Shown here: positions 1-10,400 of the stretch, in pieces
Layout of the letters: each line of letters opens with the position of its first letter
How positions within the stretch are numbered: position 1 is the first letter of the stretch
Assembly (NCBI RefSeq): GCF_020687685.1
Contig: NZ_JAJEWM010000001.1
Coordinates: 310,001-374,000 of the forward strand
Length of the DNA stretch: 64,000 nucleotides
Reading direction: 5' to 3'
Source: Tessaracoccus sp. OS52
Lineage (GTDB): Bacteria > Actinomycetota > Actinomycetes > Propionibacteriales > Propionibacteriaceae
Made by a program: the position numbers and the translations under genes
Notes under the pieces: generated by a model
Told to the model about the DNA's origin: nothing
Databases searched by the model: none
The model's input: only the letters and a program-made list of their open reading frames with translations

Positions 1-207
1 CTGCCCGCCGACGACGAGGACGCCTACGTCCTGCACGCCGGGACCGCGCTCCACGAGGGTCACCTGGTGGCCGCCGGGGGGCGGGTGCTGGGCGTCGTCG
101 GACGCGGGTCGGACCTGGAGGCCGCCCGCGAACGCGCCTACGCCAAGCTGGCCGGGGTGGACTTCGCCGACGGCTTCCACCGCACCGACATCGGGGTTCC
201 CCACTGA
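1..207 (+). CDS. purD: Phosphoribosylamine-glycine ligase, C-terminal fragment
   Basis: Only the last 68 codons are in the window, open at the left edge and ending in TGA. The reading frame resembles the C-domain of GAR synthetase: an AYVLHAGT segment, a GGRVLGVVGRG turn and a closing helix rich in Ala and Arg. The enzyme joins 5-phosphoribosylamine to glycine using ATP in the cytosolic purine pathway. Its presence fits the other pur genes downstream (purB from 17072), from which it is now separated by about 17 kb. The ATP-grasp active site lies outside the window, so the call rests on the C-domain and on context. Confidence 0.8.
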   Translation: MPADDEDAYVLHAGTALHEGHLVAAGGRVLGVVGRGSDLEAARERAYAKLAGVDFADGFHRTDIGVPH

Positions 208-240
208 GCGCCACCCCCGTCCTTGTGCCATGATCTGGCC

Positions 241-627
241 ATGGCCAAACCTGCTGCCGACGACCGGTGTCCCTGTGGCGGTGAAACCTACGGCACCTGT
301 TGCCAGCCGCTGATCGAACAGACGGCCAAGGCCTGGACCGCCGAGGCCCTGATGCGCTCCCGTTTCACCGCCAACGCCATCGGCGAGACCGACCACCTGT
401 GGCGCACCTGGCACCCGAGGACCCGGCCCAAGCGCGTGCTGCCGTCGGGGAACCAGTGGCTGACCCTTGAGATCCGTGACGTCGTCGACGGGCAGCCGGG
501 TGACTCGACAGGCATCGTGGAGTTCGTCGCGACGTACCGGGACAACTGGCGCACGAAGGTCATGCACGAGCGGTCGACGTTCGAGTACCGAGCCAACCGG
601 TGGCTGTACGTGGAGGCGATCTCCTAG
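241..627 (+). CDS. YchJ-like (UPF0225) SEC-C/NTF2-fold protein
   Basis: This 128-residue cytosolic protein starts with a Cys-rich metal-binding segment, CPCGG followed by TCC at about residues 11-22, which matches the SEC-C-type zinc motif of YchJ proteins. The rest resembles the NTF2-like YchJ middle domain (ALMRSRF, WHPRTRP, FVATYRD, HERSTFE). An upstream ATG at 223 would add six residues, but the ATG at 241 directly precedes the usual family N-terminus. The function of the family is not established. It is convergent with the last gene of the large minus-strand operon, with only 10 bp between the stop codons and no obvious hairpin there. Confidence 0.8.
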   Translation: MAKPAADDRCPCGGETYGTCCQPLIEQTAKAWTAEALMRSRFTANAIGETDHLWRTWHPRTRPKRVLPSGNQWLTLEIRDVVDGQPGDSTGIVEFVATYRDNWRTKVMHERSTFEYRANRWLYVEAIS

Positions 628-637
628 CCCTCGCGGC

Positions 638-2503
638 TCAGGTCTGGGGCGGGATGTCGACCAGCTTGTCGAAGGCCAGCCCGCTGGAGCCCTCGCCCCG
701 GCCGGTGCGCTTGCGGACGCCCAGCCAGGTGAACGTGCGTCCGGCGGTCCAGCGGGTGCGCTGGAAGCTGAGCGTGACGTGGGTGCCCGAGCGCGGCACC
801 TCCTCCTCGTGGAGCAGGTAGCCGACGGCGGGTGTCTCCTCCAGCCCCACCCGCAGCAACGACGTGCGGGGGCGGACGGGATCGGGAGAGGGATCGTCGT
901 CGCCGACCATGATCCGCAGCATCGCCGCGCGCTGCAACTGCACCTCCCGGTTGTCGCCGTCGACGTGGGTTGGGATCATCGGGATCCAGTTCTCCGGGAC
1001 CGACGTCATGACCTGGTACCGGATCCTGGCGCCCTCAGCCGGCGCTGGCGGCTCCGGCGGGTGCCCGAGCCGGGCCTCCAGCGCACGCTCGAAGAACCCG
1101 CGGGTCTGCGCGGCCGCCTCGTGTCCACTGGCCTTCTCACCCGACGGCAGGGCGATGCCGCGCTCGACGCCCCAGACCATGTTCGCCATCTCGTCGCGGG
1201 CCAGCAGCACGTCCTCCAGTGGCCTGCCCTCGAGCACCTGCCGAGCGGCCGGGGGGACGACGAGACTGAGGTCCGCGGGCACGTGCGCCTCGCCCTGGGT
1301 CGACAGCAGGAACATCGCCCACCGCTGCCAGTCCTCGTCGTCGCCAGAGCCCGCCGCCCGAACCCAGGTCTTCTCGCCGAAGACGTTGGTGACCGCGACG
1401 CCCCGGACCTCTGCGATGCTCCCGGCCGGGAGCGTGAACGGGACCACGTACCAGTCGTTGGCGAAGGTGAGGCCGAACTCCACCAGCAGCAGCTTGGCGA
1501 GGTCGGTGGTGTCGGGCCGGACGTCGCCGAAGTTGGTGCGGGTGTCCTCGAAGCGCCACCAGCGCGAGTTGGGCATGCCGTTGAACGTGACCTGCGTCGG
1601 CAGCATGGCCAGCGTGTGCGGCTCGGGCGGCGTGGCGGCAGGGTCCAGCTCCCCGAGCGGCTCGCCGGAGGGGTCGACGTCGAAGTTGTACCAGTCGAGA
1701 TGCCCGTGGAAGTACTCCTCGGCCAGCAGGACCTTCTCGCCGGTCTCGGTGGGCGCGGCGACGCCGAACTGGTACTCCAGACGGTTCGGCAGCCACGCCG
1801 TCGCCCCTGCCGGTTGCAGGAACAGCCCGTCGAACCACTCGACGAACCGGGCCGCGACGGGGTCGACCAGGGCCGCCATCGCCGACAGCGACGCGATGTT
1901 GTCGGTCGCCGCACCCCCGCCGACCAGGTGCGCGTAGAACTTTGCGCCGTCCATCAGCCGACCGCTTGCGGCGGCGAAGTTCGACCACGCCTCGGGGTGG
2001 GCCAGGGTCGGCGCGTCGGCCGGGTTCGTGGGGTCGGGAGCGTGCACCCGGTACTCCCCGATGTACTCGCCCCGCGCCGCCGCCGGGACGCCCGCGACGG
2101 TGCCCAGCATCTTCAACCACTGCCTGCCCATCAGCAACCGCACGTCGAGCGCGATCTCATGCCCAGCCTGGCTGAACCCGATCGGCAGGCGCTCCACCTC
2201 CGCCTCCAGCGGCACGGTCTCGTCGAAGGGTTCGACGGCGCCCTCGGCAGGCCGGTACTTGTGCAGCTTCGTCGTGGTCAGGTGGGCCTTGACGTCGATC
2301 GGCGAGCCCGCGTCGTCGCCGTTGAACTCGCCCAGTTGCCATTGCTTGGTCAGCATCCACAGCGGGTCCCGGACCTCGGCCCGCAGGGCACGGTCGAACT
2401 TCTCGGTGCGGGGCACGCCCTCGAGGCGGTTCCAGACGGTGATGCCCGGCTTCGTCTTCCCGGCGAGCACCTTGGAGATGTCAGCGGTGATGTCGAACGC
2501 CAT
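638..2503 (-). CDS. Uncharacterised 621-aa protein, last gene of the six-gene operon
   Basis: I cannot assign a function. The protein has no signal peptide and no membrane segment. Its most distinctive part is near the N-terminus: WMLTKQWQLGEF at residues 49-60, followed by an Asp/Gly-rich NGDDAGSP turn. Near the C-terminus lies NWIPMIPTHVDG followed by REVQLQRAAML, and the chain ends in a strand-rich segment. From memory only, proteins with such WxLxxQWQxGEF and NWIP...QLQRAAM motifs occur as hypothetical genes in other bacteria next to similar large genes. The ATG lies one base downstream of the stop of the 1647-aa gene, so translation is very likely coupled. Codon use looks like that of the neighbours. 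Confidence 0.85.
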   Translation of the reverse strand: MAFDITADISKVLAGKTKPGITVWNRLEGVPRTEKFDRALRAEVRDPLWMLTKQWQLGEFNGDDAGSPIDVKAHLTTTKLHKYRPAEGAVEPFDETVPLEAEVERLPIGFSQAGHEIALDVRLLMGRQWLKMLGTVAGVPAAARGEYIGEYRVHAPDPTNPADAPTLAHPEAWSNFAAASGRLMDGAKFYAHLVGGGAATDNIASLSAMAALVDPVAARFVEWFDGLFLQPAGATAWLPNRLEYQFGVAAPTETGEKVLLAEEYFHGHLDWYNFDVDPSGEPLGELDPAATPPEPHTLAMLPTQVTFNGMPNSRWWRFEDTRTNFGDVRPDTTDLAKLLLVEFGLTFANDWYVVPFTLPAGSIAEVRGVAVTNVFGEKTWVRAAGSGDDEDWQRWAMFLLSTQGEAHVPADLSLVVPPAARQVLEGRPLEDVLLARDEMANMVWGVERGIALPSGEKASGHEAAAQTRGFFERALEARLGHPPEPPAPAEGARIRYQVMTSVPENWIPMIPTHVDGDNREVQLQRAAMLRIMVGDDDPSPDPVRPRTSLLRVGLEETPAVGYLLHEEEVPRSGTHVTLSFQRTRWTAGRTFTWLGVRKRTGRGEGSSGLAFDKLVDIPPQT

Positions 2504-2504
2504 C

Positions 2505-5500
2505 TCAGCCCCCGATCCGGTCGACTTTGTTGTTGAGCGCCAGGTCCAGCGCGATCGTGAGCTGGTGGACCTGCGAGGCCAGCACCGTGGCCGGGAGGAA
2601 CGGTGCGTACGGCGTCGCGTCCAGTTGACGGGGTTCGACGGCCCTGAGCTTGGCCAGGTCGAGCGTCTCGTTGAGGGCGCCCACGACGTCGGCCCACTGC
2701 CAGGCGCCGCGGAACTCGGTCGGGGTCACCAGCAGCATCGACTGCGGCGCCTCGGAGTTGGGCCGGTCGTAGTGGAAGGCGATCCCGGTGTCCACGCTCT
2801 GGATGGGGATGGTCTCGGTCCACTCGTCGAGCAGCATTCCGCACTGGTCGGCGGTGGCGTCGAAGGCAACGGCGTGGTGGGCGGTGTAGAGCAGGCGGTC
2901 GGTGTCCAGCACCTTGTCCGCTGGGAAATCGAGGCCGAGCCAGTGGTCGTCGGCGCGGAAGGGGAGCTGGATGGCCACCAGCTCGGGCTCTGACCGGCCG
3001 AGGGCCCCGGAGAACATGACGGTCTGCTCCCAGGCGAACAGCTTGTCCCGCACCCGGGCCAGCCCGTAGAGCCAGTCGTCGACGGGGAAGTCGCTGGTGA
3101 GGTGGCGGAAGAGGTGTCCTGAGGCGGAGTCACCCTCCGCCTTGGTGAGCTCAGCGGCTTGCGTGGCGGGCAGCGCGAACACCGGGAAGACGCGAAAATC
3201 CTCACCGAGCAGCTGCCTGGCTGCCAGTTCCAGCGCCGCCAGCCGGGCCGGGGGATCGGTGGTGGCGTCGTGGGCGTCGAAGCTTTCCTGTGCGGCGGCG
3301 AGCCTCGCGTCCACGTCGGCGATCACCTGCAGCAGTACCCGGCCGGTGTCCTCGCTGAAGCGGGTGAGCTCCGCATCGTGCTCGGTCAGGGAGTACTCGA
3401 CGGCGTCGAAGCCGGACACCGGCAGCAGCGCCTCGACGTCGGCGCGCAGCCCGGACACGGTGCGTCGCGTGGTGTCGCCCACGGCAGCGAACTGGTCCCG
3501 CTTGGCCTCGAACGCGGCGAGCTTCGCGGTCAGGATCCCCTGGTAGGTCGCGACGTCGGGAAGCGGGGTGGTGACGGTAGTGGAGATGGCCCGTTCGGCT
3601 TGCGCCAGCAGGGAGAGCTTCTCCTCGTCGGTCGGGGCGAGCGTGGCGGCGGTGCGCTTCTCGACGAACTCGGCCTGCTTGACGTCCCACCGCGACACGA
3701 GTGTGTCGGCCTGCTCCAGGAGAGCGTTGAACGTCCTGCGCTGGAAGTCGTAGGCGAAGGCCCACCCGGCCTGCGGGATGCCGAACCTGCTCGCGCGGGC
3801 GAGGAGCTCCGCCACGTCGTCGACGAGGTCGTCGACGCTCCCGGCGGTCCCGCCCGCGAGCGCGTCGGCTTCGGTCTGCAGGTCGGTGCGCAGCGTCGTC
3901 AGCGCGGCGTGGACCCTGTCCAGGCGCCCCTTGTCGACGGCGGCCGAGGTGTCCTGCTCCGGCGAGCTGTCGTTCATGAGCGACAGGTCCGTGGGTCGCA
4001 GCGGCCTCGACAGCGTCGCCAGCCGTCGGAGGTTTCGCACCAGCGGCAGCAACTCGAAGACACTGTGGTCGGCGCCGCCGGCGTCGAGGTAGGCGATGGT
4101 GACCGGGCGGTCCGGACGAGGGTCCGCGGCGGCGCGGACCCGTCGGGTCACCAGGTCGTCCAGGCCGAAGGTGGCCGAGCCCGCGTCGTCGCGCAGGAGC
4201 AGCAGCAGGTCCGCCGGCTGGAGGCCCAACTGGTCCAGCGTGACGTCGATCGGCTCGGCCGTACCGGTGGCCGCCGAGGTGTAGGTGGCGACGCACCCAA
4301 CCGTCGCCAGGGGCGGCAGCACCTGGGTGAGCCAGGCGTTGAGTCCGGGCTCCGCAGTGGCCCGCGGCGTCATCGGAAGGCCGCCGGTGGGGGAGACGTC
4401 CGGGTCGGCCTCCGGATCCAGGTGGAGGGCCACGCGGTGGGTGAGGCCGGTGCCGCTCAGCGGGGTGCGCACGATGTCGGGCTCCGGTGGGAAGTTCCCG
4501 CGGGCGTAGGCGTCGTAGGTGGAGGCGACCCGGTCGTAGTTGCCGAGCACGGCTTGGTAGACGCCCTCGGACAGGGCCAGGTCCGCGACGGCGTCGTGCG
4601 CCTCCCGCAGCCTGTCGGCCTCCGCGTTGATGGCGGCGGCCTCCGTGGGCGAGGCGGGCTGCAGGCCGGTCTTCCCGAACGGGTAGGTCAGCTTCCCGCT
4701 GGCGGCCATGTGCTCCGCCAGCGCCAGCCCGTCGATGACGTTGCGCGCCTCGATGTTGGTGATCGGCTCAGCCGGGTCCGACTTGGTGGAGGCGAGCTTG
4801 TCCGCCCTGAGCGGGAAGGCCTTGCGCAGGTCGAGGATGAACTTGTCCACCTCTGCGAGGGCGTGCCGGTCATGCAGCCCCCGCTCGAACTGGTAGCCCA
4901 GCAGGCTGGACAGGCTCTGCCCGGCGCGGATGCCCTCGATGAGGGCGAGGGCTGAGCGCACCCGCTCCGAAGTGAGGTTGACCGCGAGCGCCTGCCGGTT
5001 GTCTTCGCCGGCATTGGAGATGAAGCCGTTGCGAAGCACCGCGGCGGCCGTGGCGTGGTTCAGGGACGGGGCGTGGACGTAACCCTGGTTGGTGCTGTCG
5101 GTCATGAGGGGGGAACGGTCCTTGAAGACCTCGGCGAGGTCGTCGGGGACGTCGGCGGGGGCGAGGGCCTTGTGCTCCGGGCGGAGGTCCTCCAGCCAGG
5201 CATAGCCACCGAGGTGGAGGCCCTGGCGGACCTCGTCCTCGGCGCCGTCGCGCAGGTTGCGCATCATCGTCAGCTGCAGGTTCACCAGCCCCTGCAGCCA
5301 CGCGTCGAGGCGGTAGGAGGCCAGGTCCAGGTGGTCGGCGGTCACCCGCTCGAGGACGGCGGTGGGCTGGTCCTTGAGCCGGTCCAGGGCGGTGAGCTGG
5401 TCCGCCAGGGGGAAGTCCAGTGAGAAGCTCCGCAGCTGGAGCCCGATGTAGCTGTGCACCGGGAGGCTGGCGTTGCCCGTCACCTCCACCGCGCTGCCGT

Positions 5501-7448
5501 ACAGGGGGCCGTACCGGCTCTCACTGGCCAGGGCGTTGTCGCGGACGTGGAGGAAGGGGTCGTCGGCGCGGGCCAGCCGGACCTGCTGGGCGTCGAAGAG
5601 CCCCGCACCCTCGTAGAGCCGGATCCCGGCGTCGGAGTAGCCGAGCTGCAGCGCGTGCCTCAGCATCAGGTAGAGCAGCGCGGTGGGACGTTTCCCGTCG
5701 ACGAACCCCTGCTGCCGGTAGAGCGCGTCCAGCGAAGTGTTGGCGGCGTCGGCGAGCCATTCGAGGTAGTTGCGGCCGTCGTCGGTCCAGGCGCGGACCG
5801 GGTTGGTCTCGGAGAGCGGGGAGTCGTCGACGACGCCGCCGGAGAGCAGGTTGTGCCTCCCGGAGAAGGCCAGGTCGAGGATCTTGGGGTTGCCGTCGCC
5901 GTCGTAGCCGAGGTCACTGAGTCGCTGGCGTGCCGCCACCCGCTCCGCGGCTACGAGGAAGGCGTTGATCCGGCCGCCGAAGCCCAGCAGGTTCAGCCGG
6001 TTGTACAGGGTCTGGAGGGACTCGGCGTAGCGCTGATCCCACTCCACGGACCCGGGGTGGAGACCCAGGACGTCGAGCAGCAGCTGGTGGGGGTCCCCCG
6101 CTCCGCCGACGTGGGAGAGGTCGTCGACGAGGTCCTCGAAGTCCTCCCGCATGCCGAGCAGGACCCCGTGCAGGCCGGACAGGAAGTTGTTGCCGCGGTG
6201 GTTATCACGACGCACGTCGCCCTCGAACCAGCGCATCCTTGAGTACGCGGTGGCCGGCAGGATCCCGTAGGGCTGCTGCCCGATCCTGATGGCCGGACAC
6301 GCGCCGCCCCCGACGACGTAGCGGGTGAGGAACTCCCTGGTGGCGGAGATCGTGGCGTCATCGAAGACCGGTGCCATCATGGTCTCCATCCAGTACCCGA
6401 ACGTGCCCGGCCACAGTGCGGTGTGCATCGCGCGGGCGGCCAGCTGGTCCTGGGAGCCGGCACCGTGGACGTGCTGCAGCAGGGCGGGGTCGATGCCGAG
6501 GAGTTCGGCAAGCCACTGCCCGTCGCGCTTGTCCAGCCAGCCTCCTGCCGCGGTGAACAGCGGTGTGGCCAGGTCGTCGAAGCTCTGGTCCGGGTCGTCG
6601 AGGCGGTCGAACCCGGTGCCCACGTCCTCGGTGTTGTTCGTCGGTGTCCCCTGCGGCAACACCTCGATGCCGGTGCGCCGGTGGGTGTGGTGCAGCAGCA
6701 GCGTCTCCAGTTCGTCCTTGACGGACTCCTCGGAGCCCATCCGGATGCCGACGACATGCACCCGCCGGAAGCCGCGCGCGGCTTGCGTGGAGCTCAGCGG
6801 GATGCGCATTGCCATCCCCACCTCCACGGCCCGCTCGAAGTCGGTCAGCCAGGTCAGTTCCTCGGGCACCACGAGGTTGCCCTGGGCGTCGTGGGTCAGC
6901 TGTTCGGCTTCTGGCGCGTTGGGATCAGGGCCGAGGAGCAGCGGCTGCACAACTTCCGAGCCGACGCGCACGAGCGGCTCGGTGGTGGCGTCGCCCTCGT
7001 AGCCGAGGAAGACGAACCGTTGCGGCAGGACCAGCGCGCGCGGGGCGCTTGACCAGGCGGTCTCCCTGGTCTGGACCTGCGGAAAGGTCAGCTCGGCGGC
7101 GCCGTCGTCGACGGGCCGGTGGGCCTGGACCAGCCACCGTGAACGGCCGGAGCCGTGGGCCTTGACGAGGGCCGCCCAGGCGCCGCGTTGCTGGTCGACG
7201 TCGTCGCCGGCCGCAGCCATCGATTGCCAGTACGCCTCGGTGTTGGCCACCTCGGTCCCGGTCAGTGCAGGGTCGAAGGTGTCGATCCAGCAGTCGTCGG
7301 GGAAGATCCGCAGCCACAACTCATCGGCCCCGCCGGCCACCTGCATGAACCGCGTCTCGAGCCGCAGCGGCATCAACAGGATGGGCAGGGTGTCTTCGAG
7401 GTGCCCCAGCGAGAGGCTGCGGTCCAGTACCTGTGCGAACTCGGACAT
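2505..7448 (-). CDS. Uncharacterised 1647-aa giant protein of the operon
   Basis: This is the largest gene in the window; its function is unknown. There is no signal peptide and no clear transmembrane helix, so it is probably cytosolic. Recognisable landmarks are an N-terminal LPILLMPLRLETRF block at residues 21-34, IRIGQQPYGILP at about 387-398, a long mixed middle, and a helical, charged and probably coiled-coil stretch at about 1230-1350 (repeated Glu, Lys, Ala and Gln heptads). The C-terminal few hundred residues are enriched in FRADDHWLGLDFP-type strands. No ATPase P-loop, nuclease motif or protease triad was seen. It starts four bases after the stop of the 1092-aa gene and ends one base before the ATG of the 621-aa gene. 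Confidence 0.85.
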   Translation of the reverse strand: MSEFAQVLDRSLSLGHLEDTLPILLMPLRLETRFMQVAGGADELWLRIFPDDCWIDTFDPALTGTEVANTEAYWQSMAAAGDDVDQQRGAWAALVKAHGSGRSRWLVQAHRPVDDGAAELTFPQVQTRETAWSSAPRALVLPQRFVFLGYEGDATTEPLVRVGSEVVQPLLLGPDPNAPEAEQLTHDAQGNLVVPEELTWLTDFERAVEVGMAMRIPLSSTQAARGFRRVHVVGIRMGSEESVKDELETLLLHHTHRRTGIEVLPQGTPTNNTEDVGTGFDRLDDPDQSFDDLATPLFTAAGGWLDKRDGQWLAELLGIDPALLQHVHGAGSQDQLAARAMHTALWPGTFGYWMETMMAPVFDDATISATREFLTRYVVGGGACPAIRIGQQPYGILPATAYSRMRWFEGDVRRDNHRGNNFLSGLHGVLLGMREDFEDLVDDLSHVGGAGDPHQLLLDVLGLHPGSVEWDQRYAESLQTLYNRLNLLGFGGRINAFLVAAERVAARQRLSDLGYDGDGNPKILDLAFSGRHNLLSGGVVDDSPLSETNPVRAWTDDGRNYLEWLADAANTSLDALYRQQGFVDGKRPTALLYLMLRHALQLGYSDAGIRLYEGAGLFDAQQVRLARADDPFLHVRDNALASESRYGPLYGSAVEVTGNASLPVHSYIGLQLRSFSLDFPLADQLTALDRLKDQPTAVLERVTADHLDLASYRLDAWLQGLVNLQLTMMRNLRDGAEDEVRQGLHLGGYAWLEDLRPEHKALAPADVPDDLAEVFKDRSPLMTDSTNQGYVHAPSLNHATAAAVLRNGFISNAGEDNRQALAVNLTSERVRSALALIEGIRAGQSLSSLLGYQFERGLHDRHALAEVDKFILDLRKAFPLRADKLASTKSDPAEPITNIEARNVIDGLALAEHMAASGKLTYPFGKTGLQPASPTEAAAINAEADRLREAHDAVADLALSEGVYQAVLGNYDRVASTYDAYARGNFPPEPDIVRTPLSGTGLTHRVALHLDPEADPDVSPTGGLPMTPRATAEPGLNAWLTQVLPPLATVGCVATYTSAATGTAEPIDVTLDQLGLQPADLLLLLRDDAGSATFGLDDLVTRRVRAAADPRPDRPVTIAYLDAGGADHSVFELLPLVRNLRRLATLSRPLRPTDLSLMNDSSPEQDTSAAVDKGRLDRVHAALTTLRTDLQTEADALAGGTAGSVDDLVDDVAELLARASRFGIPQAGWAFAYDFQRRTFNALLEQADTLVSRWDVKQAEFVEKRTAATLAPTDEEKLSLLAQAERAISTTVTTPLPDVATYQGILTAKLAAFEAKRDQFAAVGDTTRRTVSGLRADVEALLPVSGFDAVEYSLTEHDAELTRFSEDTGRVLLQVIADVDARLAAAQESFDAHDATTDPPARLAALELAARQLLGEDFRVFPVFALPATQAAELTKAEGDSASGHLFRHLTSDFPVDDWLYGLARVRDKLFAWEQTVMFSGALGRSEPELVAIQLPFRADDHWLGLDFPADKVLDTDRLLYTAHHAVAFDATADQCGMLLDEWTETIPIQSVDTGIAFHYDRPNSEAPQSMLLVTPTEFRGAWQWADVVGALNETLDLAKLRAVEPRQLDATPYAPFLPATVLASQVHQLTIALDLALNNKVDRIGG

Positions 7449-7451
7449 TGC

Positions 7452-10400
7452 CTACTCCGGGAGGATCTCGTGGGCGTGGACGGCCACCAGGACCGGTGAC
7501 TGGAACGTGACGTAGGCCAGCAGCGCCGAGTTCAGCGAGTCCCGGCGCCACTCGATGTGGCGGTCGTCGAGGTACTGCGGGTACTTCTCGTCGGAGCTGC
7601 CCGGCGATGCGACGGTGAGCTGGGCGGGCGCCGCGGCCAGGTCTATGTGGGCGCCAGCGGGGGCGGGCTGGACCAGCGGCCAGGACAGGTCGTTCCACAC
7701 GTTCAGGGTGGCCGCCTCGTCGGTGTCGAGCCCGAAGCTGGGCTCCCCCGGGCGTTCCTTGATGACGAAGAACCAGCCCGGGTCGTCGCCGGGGTTCTCG
7801 CCGGATTGCCCCTTGGCCTCGGCCGCGGTGAGGTCGAAGCCGAAGAAGTAGATGTCGGGGTCCACCTTGGCCTCGTAGAGCGGGGTCAGCAGCTTCGACG
7901 TCGGGGGCTTCTCCTCCTCCGCGGCGGTGAGTTCCACCAGGCGGCGCTCGACGGTGTTGTCGATGGCCCCGCCGTCGGTGAGCTGCCACCGGGCGCGGTG
8001 GGCGTAGACGACGGCGTTGGGGTAGCGCTTCAGGAGTTCGCCGCGGATCACCAGCACCAGTTCGTTCTCGTCCGGCCCGCCGGGCGGCTCGCGGTGGTCG
8101 TGCTCGCCGAGCTTTGACGCCTTCGGCCATTCGTGCAGCGGCGGGATGTCTCGCAGCTTCTCCTTGAGTGCCTCGTCGTCCAGGTTCTCGGTGTTGAAGA
8201 AGCTGCGCACGTCCCAGAACTGGCGGAAGGTGGAGCCGCGTTGGTCGGTCGGGTACTCGCGCCACAGCAGCTCGCGGGCGAACTCGTGGTTGAGCCCCAC
8301 CATGTAGGCCTCGATGAAGGGCTGGTTGGTCTCCAGGAGCGTGATCGTGTTGGGCTGGATCAGGTTGATGTTGGGCAGGAACAACTCCGAGGAGCGGTCC
8401 TTCAGCGGCTCGTACATGGGCGTGTCGATCACCGGGTAGGCCATCGGCTCGACGAACGTCTCGCGCGGCGGCGCCACCAGGTCGTCCTTGATGCGTTGTG
8501 GCAGCACGATTCCTGCCAGCACCCGGCGCGGGATGGTGGTGGTGGGGCGGACGGCCTCGATGGCGGTGGTGGCGATCCGGCCCAGATCCACGCGTCCCCG
8601 CGCCGGCGGGCGGCCGACGGTACGGCTGTCGCGGATGCCGCCCAGGGTTTCCGAGAGCGCCTCCTTGAACCGGGCTGCCTCGAGGCTGTCGGTGGAACCG
8701 CGGACGGGACGGAAGGGTTCGCCGACGTCCTTGACCTCGAAGTTGGGCACAGGTGGCAGGTCCTCGACGTCGTCGGCGCTGATCCCGGTGAGGTCCATCA
8801 GGTCCGCTCCGCGCGTGTCCAGACCCCAGCCGGACAAGAGACGGAACACCACGATGCCCGCGACGACGAGCGCGGCCGCCACCAGCAGGCCGAGGATTCG
8901 GGGGAGCAGGATGAAGGCGACCAGCGCGAGCATGAGGGCGATCAGCAGGATCACCCACGCGAGCTGGGGGAACCGTCGCAGCAGGTCCAGCACCCAGTCG
9001 GGGGCGCCGGAGGGCTCCGCGAGCTCCGCGGCCTCCTCGGCGGTGAAGACGCCGGGGGGTGCGGTCTTGGGTGGGGCCGCGCTCACGTCGCCGTCGTTCA
9101 CTCGGTCGAGCAGGTCGTCGGGGCGATGGAGGGCGTCGAATGGCAGGGACGTCATGAGCCTGCCTCGGGGCCGGATGACGCGGCGCAGCGCGGCCGAGGT
9201 GAGCGTCGGCTGCACCAGGCTCCCGGCCAGCCGGTGGTGGAGCGTCACGCCGTCGGTCAGGATCCGCTTGTTCAGGGGCGCGAGCAGCAGCAGACCGCGT
9301 TGCCGGCTGAGGCCGACGGTGGGACGCAGGCTCGCGTCGTACCAGACCTCGGTGGTGAGCAGGCCGAACTGGCCGAACCGGATCCGGCGAGAAGCCTCCA
9401 GGACGTCGCCGATCTGCTCCCAGGCGGCGTCCATCAGCTTCTCCTGCTGGTCCTGGATGACGCCGGTGCCGATCCCTGCGGCGGCGCGGTACCGGGGGTC
9501 CAGGTTGAGGCGGTGGATCCAGTTGTCATCGGGAGCGATGGGGGAGCCGTCGTGCTCGGTGAGCACCCGCCTGGCCATGGCGTGCCAGGTGCCGTACAGC
9601 GGCGGGGTGATGATGGGGTCGGGTTCGCCCTCACGCTGGTAGTCGTCGGGAAGGTTGAGCAGGTGCGCGAGGTCCGTCTGGAGTGGGCGCGGGAACGGCT
9701 CGTCCCACCTCTCGAACACGTCGGGCGGGGTGGGTGGAACCGTCGAGGGTGGCTTCAGCGCGCCCCCGAGCTTGAGGATGCCGCCCAGATCCGGGTTGTC
9801 CACGCCCCTGACACCGGAGCCGGGTACCTGTACGTCCATCTCGCGAGACCCGACGCGCGGGTCCACCACGCGTGGCACCAGCAGCCGCACGAGCGTCTCG
9901 AAGTCGCCCGAGGTGGCGGTGCGGAAGAACCAGCGGTGGTAGTAGGGGAAGGACTGGCCCTGGGGCCGGGTGGCGGGGTCCCATGCGGACATCGTCGCCA
10001 CCACGTCGCCGAGTTCAAGGCCGAGACCCGCTCGGCGGCCGGTCTCGAACGTCGGGATCAGGAACGCGTGGTAGGCGGTGTTCTCCTTGAGTTTGCGGGG
10101 GCACAGCAGCCGTGAATAGGCGAGGTCGGGGTTCTCGGCGAGGGTCGCGCTGAACTTCCCGATGACCGCGCCCATGTCGGTGGAGGTGAACTCGTCGTCG
10201 CTGGCGGCCAGGCTCCGGTTCACGTGCACGTGCGCCCAGGCCCACAACTCGTCGGCCTTGGGGAAGACGGAGAGGTCGGCTACGTCGATGTAGGGCAGTG
10301 GCTTGTCTGTCATGTTCTGGCCCGGCACGAACTCGTCCTCCGCCAGCACCACGAGCGCTATCCATGGCCGCAGCCGCCCCTTGGCGACGTCGGGGGCCGC

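Noticed and set aside
467-2536. Long plus-strand open frames (689 aa at 467-2536, 598 aa at 3159-4955, 660 aa at 8133-10115, 650 aa at 13758-15710) opposite the orphan operon
   Set aside because: They are antisense shadows in a high-GC region: Arg/Pro/Gly-rich, without domains, each lying over a better-coding minus-strand gene.
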